DNA from: Tachypleus tridentatus
Taxonomy: Eukaryota > Arthropoda > Merostomata > Xiphosura > Limulidae
DNA: 64,000 nucleotides
Assembly: GCF_004210375.1 (NCBI RefSeq)
Contig: NC_134830.1
Coordinates: 42,847,094-42,911,093, forward strand
Direction: 5' to 3'
Shown: piece after piece, positions 48,101-63,100 of the stretch
How positions within the stretch are numbered: position 1 is the first letter of the stretch
How the letters are laid out: each line of letters starts with the position of its first letter
Translations under genes and position numbers: made by a program
The notes under the pieces: generated by a model
Database searches by the model: none
What the model was told of the DNA's origin: nothing
What the model saw: only the letters and a program-made list of their open reading frames with translations

Positions 48101-51100
48101 ACAATACTAGCATTTAAGATTGCACATAAAATAACTCCTTACAGTTCTTTACGTAATATTTGTTATTGGTATCTAGTACAGAAATAAAAAATAAAGAACT
48201 CTGTTAAGTATCATAGACTTTTTTAGCCTTTACTGTTATTCCATGCTCTAAGGTAACTGCTGCTCAAGTTCGTGTCGGTAATAATATTGCGTATCTGTTC
48301 AATGTTGTGTCACATATAATATAAAACAAGGCTACTTTTTGAACGTGGAAACATATTGTATCGATCAATACGATGTCTTTAAGATACATGTCAGCTATAG
48401 AAGAAAAAAATTACTGTGAAGAAGATGGGTTATTAAACAGCAACATATAAGATCTACACACAAAGTCGTTATCAACGTTTGAACACGTTTTAATCGCTGT
48501 TTTCGTTAAAAAACTAACTGATTACATAAAACGCACAAAATATATCACATGGAATTTTCTACACATTGTATTTCCATTAAAATCTGACAATTCAGGTTAA
48601 ATATGTATATGTAATTGAAAATTCTTAAATATAAGGTTTAGAGAAATTAACTATTCAATGAAGATTTACACGAACAGAGATGCATGTAAGTCATACATCT
48701 ACCAAAGTGTTTTGTTTGGTGGTAATTAAGCGACTATCTGTTGTCTGCCCACCACTGGTATCGAAATCGGATTTCTAGCAATGTGAGTTTGCGGACATAC
48801 CGCTGTGCCACTAGGGGGCTATCAAGGTGATGTCAAATTTAATAAACACGTTACTGGATGTGTGATAACGTCTGAAGTTTTGTCACTTCTTCAGTGATCT
48901 TGTTTAGAGAACAGTTTTAACTTTCATAATTACGCAAAATACGTTAATTGTTTGTTACACTTTTGGTAGTTCAAAATAAACCACTAGATGGCGCTTTAAA
49001 GTGAAACTTCAGTCAGCTTCACAAATGTACTGCAGTTACAAACAACTGTAATATGACACTACATCTGTTAACACTTATTTTTATTTATCCTCATTGTGCT
49101 TTCCTGCTCTGAAAGGCGTTTTTGTAACTGACAGTTTCTGGACTTTGAACCTGTGCTGAAACATGCATATATTATATAGCATGTATTATTAGTTTCGACA
49201 TGCTTGCTACAGTGATTCAGTAAAATGTGTTTAAAATATTAGAGTCGGCACGTTTTTAAAAAGACTGCTTGACTGATTGTTGTTGCATAGAGAATGTCTG
49301 TATTTTACAATGTTGATGTACAGAGAATGTCTGTATTTTAGAACAAAGTTTTGTTTAAAAATTTTTCAAAGCAGTTGTGTAGTAATATATTTCTTAATAC
49401 GAATAAAGGTCATTTAATTTATATACAATTTAATTTTTTTACCGATATAAGCTTTATCGACCGGCGTAATTCGTAGCCTTACCTGATGTTGAACTGATTA
49501 TCTAAATGGAAGACCACTCTGATCAAACAGTGACATTTGACTGTCGCACTTATAACGCATTCACAGTTCCGCTAACCTCGATTTTGTAGCAATACGACAT
49601 GAACCATTGACACTTGCACTCATATTTATCATGTTAATTACTAGGCTACACTCGAATCTGTATATAATTTAAAAAATTGCAGCTATATATTTTTTAATCA
49701 CTTTTAAAAATCTATGCATAAAGTGTATTAATTTTATGATTTTCAAATTCATAAAAATTGAAAATTTATTGTTGATTTATTTCCCAGCTTCTCTTTCAAG
49801 ATAACAATAGAGGAATAAACTATAGATATTTCTTGCCAACTACTTTCAACTTAAATGGATCAAATGACTTCACATGGAAAACTGGAGACTTCGGAGAATG
49901 TTCTAAAACGTGTGGTAATGGTAAGTTTCTATTTTGTCATAGTAAAATAACCTGTGTGGTGTCATCTTCTTTGGTGTACTTCACATAAAAATGTTTTTAT
50001 TTCAATACATTTCACTTTCAGAAATTTAAAGCTATTGAAAAATAACGTTTAACTGTTTAATGTGTCTCTTTAGATCAAATTAAGTCTTTTTCAATTCAAG
50101 GTTCTCAATGGGGGGGGGAATCTGGCAATAAATAAAGGATATTATACTAAAGGCTTAGCAAACGACACATCTCCTAACTTCCTTAGAGATCAACAAAGTT
50201 TCCCTGTAGCTCATGGTATGAGTTCAATTGTTACTGTTTATGCTGGCTACTTTTATCAATATTTTGTTAAACTGGACGATTTTATAAAATATCTCATACA
50301 TTGTGCTAACTATAATTGATAATAAGAAATGACTCTAGAGAATCATCTATTGTTCACTTAAGGTTTCTGTGAAATTGCTAAAGCAACGAAGTATAAGAAA
50401 CTTTATCTCTGGTATTGTATGTATGTGTGTTTTATTATAGCAAATCCCCATCGAGCTATCTGCTGAGTCCACCGAGGAGAATCGAACTGCTGAGTTTAGG
50501 GTTGTAAGTCCGTAGACTTAGTAGCACAACAGTATGTCTGCGGACCTCACAACGCTAAAATCCGGGTTTCGATACCCGTGGTGATCAGAGCACAGATATC
50601 TCTTTATGTAGGTTTGTGCTTAAAGTAAACAAACAACAGTAAAATTTGTATATTTCACAATGAACAAGAAAAATTGTTATGTTTGTAAATATCTGATCAG
50701 ACAAACTTTGAAAATATTTTAAATAGAACAGTGTCTCAGATATATATTTTATGTTAATAGCTTGTTTCATTGCCGTGTAACACCAAGACTCGACTTTCGA
50801 TGCTCGCGTTCGGTATTGTCCAGATAACTCACTGTGTGGCGTTTTATATTTTAAAACAAATATGATTAACTAATTCGTAATATATACACTCATGGAAGTG
50901 GTCCGGCGTACACATTTAAAGTTTATATTCATGTTTTACTTAACCCCATCTTTGTCATCAATAGTTTTACTGTATTTTCACTTAACCCCATCTTTGTCAT
51001 CAATATTTTTACTGTATTTTCACTTAACCCCATCTTTGTCATCAATATTTTTACTGTATTTTCACTTAACCCAATCTTTGTAATCAATATATTTTACTGT

Positions 51101-54100
51101 ATTCATAGGAGAGTTTTTCCTGTTATGCAATAATTCCATCCATTCAGACTACGAACTTATTTTTTTTTATAAATACGACAAAGATGTGTGCAACGAAAGG
51201 GTAAACGACTTACATTTGTACTCCTTAAAATAACATTGTTTCCTGCTCTATTTAGGTGTACAACTTCGGTCCGTGAATTGTGTCAGTAAAGAGAGGTCTT
51301 ATATGGTCTCAGAAGCTTTATGTGACATTTTCTCTAAGCCGTCCAATCACCGTTCATGTCATGTAGAATCATGCCAAGCAAGGTGAGGAACTCAGTGTTT
51401 AAGTTACTTAATCAGTGGTATAGGCAAGCCTTTAAAGTTGCCCGGGCACCATCGGGACATAATCTTATTACAGACATTTGTGTGTAGGTGTGCAGAATCC
51501 GCTCGAGCCTGCAGCCAAAGATACGTATAATGTTCTGGCCTTACATTGTTTGTATGTCCATTAAAGCACAGTATTTTATAAATAGCTAGCTGGAGTACTC
51601 ATCCTTTGGACGAGTGAAATAATAACTAATTTGTAACAAAGGATAGAAATTTGTGTTTATATTTTTTCTTTAACATAATAAACATTAAACGTGCAATGAA
51701 AATACATGTAGGTACCAATTCTGAAAACAAAAAGACATGCTGTTTTCAAGAATTATGTCAATATGATATTAGATGGGGAGACAAAGCCTTTATGACCTTC
51801 CTCATGTAATCCTGTATCATTGTATCAAGTGGTCCCCCACTGGTACAGCGGTAAGTCTTCAGATTTACAATGCTAAAATCAGGGGTTCGATTCCTCTCGA
51901 TGAACTCAGCAGATAGCCCGATGTGGCTTTGTTATATGAAAACACATACACATTGTACTAAGTTGTTCTAATTTGTTAGCTTTTCCAAAACCAGATATGA
52001 AATTAGATGATGGATTCATCGTCATGACCTTCCTTGAGTCACCCTGTATCACTGTGTCAAGTTCTGCTAATTGATCAAGAAATATAGAAACGTATAAGTA
52101 CAGATACACCCACCCCAACACAGAGGTATATTTACGTTTATTCACTTAGATAAGCAAGTTAGCCCACTATATTCAAACAAATCATTTAACTTTAGGCAGT
52201 AATGTTGCACTTAATTACGTACTAATACATGATACCGTCAGTTTGTTTTGTTTTTTTTTTGCACTATCCTTGGTGCAACAAACTAATTTTCGTGTTTTGC
52301 GTCTTTTATTGGTAGAGAATGTATTGTGACTCAAGCAGGTATTGACAAGGCACGTGCCCGTCCAGGCCCAGCTTTGACTACGTCATTCATCAAACGTCAG
52401 AATCAAATATTCTGCTTCCGTTTATTTAGCAGTCTTGTGTTCACCAAGTTTATTATTTTTAGTTTGTTACATCCAGGCATTTTAGTTAAATTGTGCATTT
52501 ACGCTCATATAATCATAGAAATATAAAGTTCAACATGTTACTTTCAGTCAGTATGTTTTATCTAAAATAAACAGTGACTTTCGCGCAAGGTTACTCGAGA
52601 GCTATCTGTGCTAGCCGTCCCTAATTTAGCGATGTAAGACTAGAGGGAAGGCAACTAGTCATCATCACCCACTGCCAACTCTTGAACTATTCTTTTACCA
52701 ACGAATAGTGGGATTGATCGTAACATTATAACGCCCCACGACTGAAAAGGTGAGCATGTTTTGGTGTGAGGGGGATTCGAACCCGCGACCCTCCGATTAC
52801 GGGTCGATTGCTTTAACCACCTGGCCGTGCCGGACCACTTTCAAAAGTATTCACCCACCCACACACCTACCCTCCCCGTGCAAGATTTCCACATTTTATT
52901 TCTCTCTGAGCTTACAATCATGAAACTTCCAAATGGGACTTTGTATTTAGAATCTACTCAATCTACTCCAAACTGAGAAAGCTAAAATAAAACGTTGATG
53001 TTAAAGTTCGATATTCAAAGAAAATTAGAATGTTGTCCGTTTCATAAATTTTCAATCCCTTTGCTATACAGCCCTAATTTCAGTTCAGGTGCAACGGATG
53101 AGTTTGAAAGGTCACAAAAGTAGTATAATGGTCTGTGTATAATCAAAGTGGTTTAGTTTGACTTCAGAATAAATAAATCTGTTCAAGCCACAACTAACAT
53201 AGTGATACAACAAACCAACAATGAAGACAAAGGAGCTTTCCAAATTTTTTTATGGATAAAGTGGTAGAGAAACACAGATCAGGAGTAGGTTACAAGAAAA
53301 TGTCAAAGTCGTTTATTAATCCTTTGAGTGTGGAAAGTCCATCACTGAGCAGTGATTGGGAAACTTGTTAGGATTACGAGGAAGGTGGATGTTGGAAGTT
53401 CAGGCAAATTTAAGAGGAAAACCTGATTGAGTCAGCCAAGAATCTAAACCTGGGTTAAAAATTCACGTTTCAGAACAACGACCTGAAGCATAAGATCAAA
53501 ACCTCACTGGAATGGTTTCAAAGGAAGTAAGTTAATGTTCTGGAGTGTACCAGATAAAGTTATGACTTGAATCCAATAAAATATTTATAGCGAGATTTAA
53601 ATTTTACTGTCCATCAACAATCTCCAACGAATTTTACAAAATTAGAGCAATTTTGCCAAAAAGAATGGACAAAAATTACACTATCCCTTGTGCAAAGTTG
53701 GCACAGACCTATCCAAAAAGACTGACAGTAATAATTGTTTCCAAAATTGCTTTCATCAACTAGTGACGTAAGGTACTAAATACTTATGCAATCAACAAAT
53801 TTCAGTTTACATATATTTTCTTTGCAGATTTTGCTGATATTCAAACTCTTTCACACCTAACAGCGTTAATTTTTTTCACTAGGGTTTTTAATAAAAACAA
53901 GTTCATTAAAACAATTGTTTACATTATTGTTATTTCATCAAAATATAACACTATTGGTATGGGGGGTGAACACTTTTGTGAGGAAATGTAAACAATTAGA
54001 ACTTTGTGAGCCCTTGACGAATACTTCATTAATTTCTATCTCTGTAAGGCAGTTTTAAATAAAGAAAATATATTCAACACTACATGTATGATACTGTGTA

Positions 54101-57100
54101 TATTATTAACAGAACAGACATAACTTATGGAAGTAAAACACACAATTATCCTGTATTTAAATTAAGCAGTAAGAAAACGAAAACAGCTTGTTACCATAGG
54201 TAAAACATTTTTAGTTTCCTTCAACTCAGTTGTTCTTTTCAGCAATTTTCCAAACAATATTAAATAATTTACTTTTATAATTATTGCTTTGCACAGTTCC
54301 TGTCCCGACACGGCCAATCTGTGAGTTACAAGTTCGAATACCCGTCACACCAAACATGCTCGCTCACCCTTTAAGCCTTACAGGCGTTATAAAGTGACGG
54401 TCAATCCTTCTATTCGTTAGCAAAAGAGTAGCCCAAAATTGGCTGGGGGTATTAATGATTAGCTGCCTTCCCTCTAGTGTTATACTGCTTAACTATGGAT
54501 GGCTAGCACAGATAGCCCTTATGTAACTTTGTCTGAATTTCAAAAACAAGCAAACACTAATGACTACACAAAAGCGACTTTTGTTATATATCATTTAAAT
54601 AATAAGTTTTTCTTATGTTTACGTTTTAAACACAGTTTAATTATATAATGGATTCTACCAAATGTTCTAATGCCGTATTCGTGTATCTTAATAACCATGT
54701 AATATAGAAAAAAACTATTTTCTCGTTTTAACTCTGTGATATCAGCTCATGAGGAGATTTGAAAAAGTGTGCGCTGGGCGACTCAAGAGAGTCATACCAA
54801 CTGACTCACAAACAGCTAGAGAGTTCTCTGACACTTTGAGAGTTTGGGTTTTAAAGACATTTTATATTAAATAAGACACACATATATAAAGTTTCTGAAA
54901 TGCTGGAACTCACCTTCACTTGCAGGTGCCAAAGCGACATTCCAGGTAAATCCCACGACACGGTTGGACAAAAGCATCTCACATATTCACTGTCAGTGGA
55001 TGTGTTGATTAACTCTTTTCCAGGGCTTAGCATGGACAGGTGGTTAGGACGCTCGACTCGTAATCTGAGGGTCGCGCGTTCTAATACCCGTCCCACCAAA
55101 CATGTTTGCCCTTTCAGCAATGGAGGCGTTATAATGTGACGGTCAATCCCACTATTCGTTAGTAAAAGAGTAGCTCAAGAGTTGGTGGTGATGACTATCT
55201 GCCTTCCCTCTAGTCTTACAATGATAAATTAGTGACGGCTAGCTCAGATAGCACTGTTATAGTTTTGCGCGAAATTCAAAACAAGCTATATACCATCTAA
55301 TATATAAATTAAGATAGGCTAGTTTTGCGCGAAACCCAACGAAGCAAAGAGTTGCTTAAGTGAATAGTTTACTAAAGTAACAAATTGAATTCCAATAAAA
55401 TATATGAATATCATAATACGCAAATTAATTTTAATAGTTACTTAAATTCCAACCTTCAGATGCACACACGAAAACCTCAAAACACTGATCACCAAAATAT
55501 TGTTGTTGGTTTTTGTTGTTAAGTACAAAGCTACACTGGCAATGGGCTATCTGTGATGTGCCTACAGTGAGCAGCTAAATTCGATTTTTAGCATCGTAAG
55601 TCCTTAGATTTAATACCAATGCACCTAAGGGAGGGTGCAATGTATTGGGAACAACATGTTTTGTATTGTATCACATAACTACCAATTTTTAATCCGCCAT
55701 ACGCACACACACACACACACAATTGGATTATGATATCTGTGGTGAGCACAGTTCAGATAGCACATTGTGTCGCTTCATGCTTAGCCATAAACCAAGTAAG
55801 AAATATTAATGTAATACTAATTCAGTAGACTAAATAATTACTTTTGTAAAATATTTAAATTTTACGATATGTACATTTCATGAGACCTACACCTCAATTT
55901 GTGTTTGTTCTAGTTGGCATGTAGGCGAGTGGGAAGCATGCTCTGGACCTTGTGGCCATGAAGCTCAACCTCGTGTTGTTTACTGTCAGAGGACGTTCCA
56001 GAACAACACCATCGTTATTGGTGACAAAGAATGCGAAGAAGATGCAGGACCCAAGCCAAACATGCTCCAGGCGTGTTCTTTGGGAAATCCTTGTCCAGAA
56101 TGGCATTATGAACCTTGGTCTCCGGTATGTAATACACAAGGTGACTTTCAAAGTCTTTGTTAGTTGTTTGGTATCAGTAATAACTGATGAATAACCATTT
56201 AGTGGATGACGCAGTTGATGTTGCTTTCATTATTAACCACTGTCACTGTACTGACACAGAGACGTATGTTTCACACATTTACATACGGTTGGATATGTTC
56301 AATGAGTCACCAAATGTGTGAAAATAATATATATATATATATTAATTTTTAATCATGTTTAGTACTTATAAGATCAGCTGCGTGTGATAATTCAGTTACG
56401 ATAATATTTAGGTTTTATCTATGGTGAAAGAAACTACTTTGAAAGTCATTCACTTGTAAACTTAAAATCAAAACAATGAATATATTTTCGCCATTATATT
56501 AAACACAGTAAAAATATTTTAAACTCTGCCAGATAAGTAAATCTTTCGGGTCTTGAGTTTAAAAAAACAGATTTAGCTGATGATGAACTAAGGCGATTAC
56601 AAATGCACAATTAGTATTTCTAGTTTGAACTTCAATTGGAAATGAGTGTCATTTTTATTATTTATTTCTTTCTCTAAAGAAAAATTCGCCTAAAATTATT
56701 TTGTTTCTTTCTAGCATTTGTTCTTTTTAGCCCCCTAGTGGCACTACAGTTTATCTGCGAACTTACAACGTTAGAAAGCGGGTTTCGATACCAGTGGTAG
56801 GCAAAGCACATATAGCCCATTATGTAGCTTTGTGCTTAATTACAAATAAACAAACACTTTTCAAATTTACAGAATTAATTTTATTGTATAGCGCCATCTA
56901 GTAAGTGACTATAATAGTAAAAGTGTATGTATGTATATGTATATGTGGGATCCGTGGAACCGTGAAAACAGTTACTAAGACTTACAGAAAAGATAAAATT
57001 CTCGGTAAACTGTTTCCTGAAGAGTGGCCTGTGAAGTCACAAAACCGGTAATCGCATATCATAAAAATAAAATAAGAAGATTATGATTTATAAAAGTAAC

Positions 57101-60100
57101 AGTCCGCTATATAAATAAAAGTTAAAACGATTATGAGACACCCCAACAACGGCACATTTTTATTCACAGTATAACCTGTTATTTTATAAATCGTTTTGTA
57201 TTGTCTATCTGAAGTTTATTTTGGGTTGAAAGGAAACCTGAAGGTTAAAACATCATTCATCTATTTCAGAGTTTCAGTTGTCTGCACAAGTTGATTTGTA
57301 ACTCTGTTATACATAAAATATAAAAATATAAGAATAGGCTCAATGTTTTTAATATAAATAAATATGTCTGAAGTAGCTCATATATGACTATTTTAAAAAA
57401 TGTTTAGTGTGATAAGCTGTGTGGGGAAGGTGTACAGACTAGGCGTGTCACATGCAGAAGAAATGGAACAATTGAACAAAGTCTGAACTGTGACGTGAAA
57501 CTTAAACCAGCAGAGACACAAATGTGTAACTTAAGACCTTGTGAGGGTCTAGAGTGGATTCTCTCTGAATGGAGTGAAGTAAGTGAAAATCGATACATTC
57601 TATTCTTTCACCCTTTCAGAAGTTAACTACTTGTCTTTATGTATATATGTACTATTAGAACTTGTTAATCCTAATGTCACAAGGCCCAAAGTGTGATTTT
57701 TAATCGAGATTAATTTAATGAGGCGATAAGAGCAAACAAGTGTGAAATGCGCTTAGGCATAATATATTTATCTCAGATCGCCCTAACTATTATTCTTACT
57801 GTTTGATAAATATTATACCTTTAAAAGCGATGGCTGAATTTCTTAATGTTGTTTTATATGATTCAAATAGAGTTAGATATAGTTGCACTGCGTGAGTACA
57901 TAATTAGTGTTACAGTAAAATGTGTAACAAAGATAGACTTTGCTACTGACAAAATGTGACTGAAGTAATCATTTCTGGCTGTTCAGATAAAAACTTAGTT
58001 AATTTGCAAAGGAGATGAAGCGGACAGCAACTGCTCAGTTCAGAGTGATATTTGTTGAAAACAATCTTGGAGGACTAATCTACAAAAATAAGTTATGTAG
58101 AAAGGTCCCTGTTACTATTAACTGCCCTCTGGCGCAACATCGATGGTTCGATTTCCAATGGTGGACAGAATGCAGGTAGCCTGTTGTTAAAAGAAACCCA
58201 ACAACAACGTTCTTTTGTAAGTAATTATTTCTCATTCAACCTATCTTTTTTCAATATAAATGTTCTGACATTAGGCTATAAATTGTGCCTGCCGCGAGGA
58301 ATCGAACCTCAAATATTAGCGTTGTAAGTCCCGAGATTTACCGCTGTCCCACCGAGGGACTCTTTATTATTACATAAACGTCATTGACATGATGATTTAC
58401 TGATGGACTATTGTAATAAGGTGGAAAGATATGTTTACTGGTGAGAAGAAAATACATTGTTAACAAGTTAGCTCCGACATGCCGGTGACAAGTTAGCTCC
58501 GACATGCCGGTAAGTCTGTTTTCTTTTTAAAGGGACACTTATTCATTTGGACACAACGGCTACGTATACAGATGAGAGTGGGACATCAAGGCAACATTTC
58601 TTTTCTAAATCCACCTATTTCTTCTTAAGTTTTATCAACATGATAGTTATATACATGATATAAAAATATATTAAGCAGATAACTTTGTTTAGACATAAAT
58701 GGATACAACGAAATTGTTATTTTGACATAGTGATTGTAAAAAAAGCATAAAAAGAATTTTAAAGCAAAATGTTATGTAAATTTTCCAACATACTGTTTCT
58801 AAAACAAATTACAAAACAAATAAATCAATTCACCATGAAAATAAAAATAATGAATAGTACAAAAGTAGTACAAAGTGACAGTCACTATTATAAGTACAGT
58901 TTGAAGTTGTATGACCTAATGTTTTTTATTGAAACAAGTAATGCATAGAGAAGGATTACCTTCACATTTATCACAGTAGTACGAACGTTTTTTTAGTTTT
59001 TCTGTCTGCATCTTTTGCTGTCATTGTCTTATTTCACTGTAGCAGCCAATGCATCTTTTACGAATTATTCTCTTAATCTTGTCTCTTTCAGTGTAAGTCT
59101 TCATAATGTGTTGTGTGTTGGCTCTTTCTGATGTTGTCCTTGGTGTTACTGTTGCTTGAACATTCATTTTCATGACGCAGTAATTCAATGATTGATTTTC
59201 GAAACTCATGTAATTGAATATTTTTGTGTGCTTTATTGAATAATTGTTTCTGTTTGTTTGTTTGTTTTTGAATTTCGCGCAAAGATACTCGAGTGCTGTC
59301 TGCGCTAGCCGTCCCTAATTTAGTAGTGTAAGACTAGAGGGAAGGCAGCTAGTCATCACCACCCACCGCCAACTCTTGGGCTGTTCTTTTACCAAAGAAT
59401 AGAAGAATTTACCGTCACATTATAACGTTCCCACGGCTGAAAGGGCGAGCATGTTTGGTGCGACAGGGATTATTGAATAATACCGAAGCATTTACCACTG
59501 CTGTATTTAGCAAAAACTTAAAAGAAATTTTATGATACCATCTAATACTATTTCTATGTGGCGAGAAATAACTGGACGTTTGATCGGATATGTCTATTCC
59601 TTGTTTTGTGGTATTGTAATTGAGAACCATTTCTGGTTTTTTAACATCCACATCATTGATTTTCAGACCAGCTTCCGTGAAACTCGGCCCATGCTTCGTT
59701 GATAACATAAAAGCATCACGTTTGCTCTTCCATTTTGCAGTCACAATTCCATCATCATCATTTTTTCCATTCTTTAGTTTTACACTTATAATTTCCTTGG
59801 GGTAAGTTCCCCTTTCTGTCGCTCGTGATGTTCCCACAAGGTTGGTTTGATGCTTTAGCAGTTGTTTGCTAAATCGATTGATGTATATAAATCATCTGTA
59901 GTGACTGTTCTCCCTGCATCTAGATAGTCTTTAGCAAGATCAAGGACTATTTGAGTTGCATGGGTGAATCCATCTTTTCCAGCAAAAACAGAGTTGGTTT
60001 AGGTGTAACCTTGGGGATAACATAATTTATGCTTTCAAACCATATTTATGTGTCTTCCCAGGATTATATTGATGAAACACTAGGCGACCTCGTCGTGGCA

Positions 60101-63100
60101 CCATTGTTTCATCTACTGCAATCCATTCACCTGAAATGTTAGCTCTTGTAAAATGTTTTTCAAGAATCTCAAGTAACCTTCTAATTTTCCTAAACGATCT
60201 CTCCCTACTATTTGATTATATGAAAAATGAACAAAACGTAGGAGTGTTTGAGACCTATTTCTTGATATTATTTGTGGTATATAAGAATTCCTGTAGAAGA
60301 GATCTTTCTGCCAATAGTAGGCTATCATTGGGTATCTCACACGTCCCACGTAAATAATACTTTCAAGAAACTTTTTTATTTCATCACAGTAAGTGTCTAT
60401 TTACGTGCTTACCTTTGTGTAACCAACTGCCTTAGTTTGGTGATAATTGATATTTGTTTGTTGAACTATAAGATCATAAATTTCATCACTGACCATAAGC
60501 TCAAACACGTTCAAATGCGTTATTGTAGCAATTATAGACGATGCGGGACATAGAGCAATAAATGAAAAAGTGTTTTTTTGATGGAACTGTTCACTGGGCG
60601 CCATCCATAAGGTGTAATGTACTGCTGGGCATTAGTTTAAGTTTCAGAATCTCTAATTTCAAAATCTTCAGATGTGATGGCTTTTTCGTCTTCTGAATCG
60701 GAAGTTTCGTTACTAGAAGGTTCATAATCTGAATCCTCATAACATCTATTTTCAGTATCTGAATGTTCCTCAATTTCCGAATAATCTTATCTTGGTTTTC
60801 ATTTTTTAGGGGCATAAAAATATTTACTGGCACGTCAGATTGGTTGTGACTCATGTTTCAATATATCTTATAGAAAAAATATTTAAAAAAATCTGAAAAA
60901 GAGAAAAAAATTATTATACATAGATTTATATGCCAAAAATGTTTTGCTTCTGAAATTCTAGCACTACCCATGGACTGGTCGTGTGGGAGAGTAAGACTAA
61001 ATGCATCCTTAGGTCCCAAGTGGCTCACCCATGGTTTGTGGGGCAAAAATGACCTTTGCAACGTCTTTGACTCATACATAACATGATATACAAATTTTCC
61101 ACTATTCCTAAAAAAGAAATTATAAAATGACTAGTGGGACCCTGGAAAGTATCAGCAGAATAGGCTTGGGAGCCAACGTGTTAACAATGTTCTAAATATT
61201 TTAAAGCTAATTCTCTCTTTACTAGACTAATATGAGTGTCTGATTAGAATAAGGTATAACACTTTGTTTCTTGGTTTACGTTAAAATTATTTCTAACGTT
61301 TTATGACTCTCACTAATTAAGAGAATTTAAAGTTTTGGCTTTACAAACAGTTACAATAATCTAACTAGAAGATGACAAGGAATTACTGCCTTAAGCATTT
61401 TAACTTATAATTATTTAACATCATAACAACAGAAAAGGCGACTGCTATAAAAACCAGGGGCACATGGCATCAGATGATTGTGTGTAAAGTCCATCTTCTG
61501 GGAAGATTATTTTATATATCTTATTTACAGCTATTTTTTATAACTTTCCCCCACAGTGTGACCACTCTTGTGGACCTAGTCTAGAGTCGAGGCACGCGCT
61601 CTGCAGTAACGAGTTTGGAAAGGTTTTTCCGAGAGAGATGTGTTCTGTAAATCGTACGCCTGAAGTGACCAGACCTTGCGGTGAACTGCAGCCGTGTGAA
61701 CCATTGTGGTTTTCTGCAGAGTGGACTGAGGTAAGAAGACAAAATTAAACCTGAAGTTTAAAAGCGAATTGTGACATGAACATTTTTGTGTTTTGTTTGT
61801 TTCTCTAATTTTAATAACGTGTTTAACAATGAACAGCCTTTTCTCCATATATTCTTATGCATGAACATTCATAGATCAATAGAAAGTCATTTGTTGTTTA
61901 TAAGCGTTTCTCGCCAATATTGCAGACGTCAATTCTGTATTTCCTCTAGTTTAACATTTATACTAACTAATCGATGCGAATCACATTTTTCTCTGCCGTA
62001 ACTAAACCTTGCTTATCAAAATAGTCATTATAAAAGAAAAGGAAACTGTGAAAGGTGTTCTCAAACATATATTTCTATATATCTTGTGTACACATAATTA
62101 AAAGACGTAAATTAGTTTGTGTGTGTATCCTTATATCTGGTGAATCGCTAAACCGATTGTCACAATGTCTGACATATATCTGGCCCACAGGAAATGATAT
62201 AGAGGTCAGATCTAAATGCCGACCTCTTCATGTGATCCTCTGAAGTCCTCTATTGTATTCACATGCGTACGTTATCTGGAGTATTTTAAAACAGGATATT
62301 ACGTTGAAACAGCAGCACACCATGTAATTTTTTTTTTTTTGCGTTTCCGTAATTTATTAGACCTTCGGAGTATTTTAACACTTCAAGTACGAGACTCATT
62401 TCTTTCATCAGTTTTAATAACTTCATCTGTTGTGTCCTGGTAGATAGAATATATCTGATTTCTGATTTTCTGTCGTCTCTCTGTGATTCGACAAAGTCTC
62501 AAACAGTACTCTCAGTTTTTATTTTCCTTCGCATCGTGATCAATCCCACCATTCGTTGGTAAAAAAGTAGCCCAAGAGTTGGCTGTGGATGGTGATAACT
62601 AACTGCCGTCCCTCTTGTCTTTCACTGCTAAAGTAGCAATGGATAGCGCAAATAGCCCTTGTGTAGCTTTGCGCTAAATTCAACTAAACCAAACCCTATT
62701 GTTTCGCGTAGCTTATTCTCAGTATGCAAGTACTATGTAATGTCTACAACTAGTGTAACCTCTCTTATGGACTACGTTTGGAGTTACGGTGAGTGGTCTG
62801 CGGTAAATGAGCTAATGTCGCTAATGGTGTAAAATATATTACAAGACAAAAAAAAATGAATAAATAAACGAACTGCTTTGATCATAAAGTTCAATATGAG
62901 GCAACTTTTCTCACCAAACTGTAAATGAATCTGGTAAGATATCAGTGTTGTGCAAAGAAAATTAAAATTCATATAAGAGTTTAATTACCTTTTGTTTGGT
63001 TGAATCTGTAGCTATTCCGTTAGTGATGTGGTTGGATCACATTCCTAGGTAGAAAGTAATGTGTAAAAAGTATATATCATTTTTCCTTTATGCCATACGA

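Larger units (their letters stand above)
58464..61180 (-). mobile_element. piggyBac transposon, TTAA-flanked, inactive
   Basis: A 2717-bp element bounded by TTAA at 58460-58463 and 61181-61184. Ends are inverted repeats: the left begins CAAGTTAGCTCCGACATGCC; the right, read inward on the minus strand, begins CACGTTGGCTCCCAAGCC. The left end carries its first ~25 bases twice in tandem (58464-58512). The transposase lies on the minus strand (58930-60854) and is broken by stops, frameshifts and a SINE. It lies in intron 13, antisense to the ADAMTS-like gene. Confidence 0.88.

Noticed and set aside
52326-52526. Possible extra exon between TSR2 and TSR3 (ATTGTGACTCAAGCAGGTA)
   Set aside because: Exon 11 (phase 2) joins exon 12 in frame to give a normal TSR2-TSR3 transition; this segment has no TSR cysteines.
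58437-58463. TTAAC near GGTGAGAAG as an exon donor context
   Set aside because: No coding frame upstream; it is the flank of the piggyBac element.
59620-60553. Several plus-strand ORFs of 61-93 codons
   Set aside because: Antisense shadows of the piggyBac transposase.
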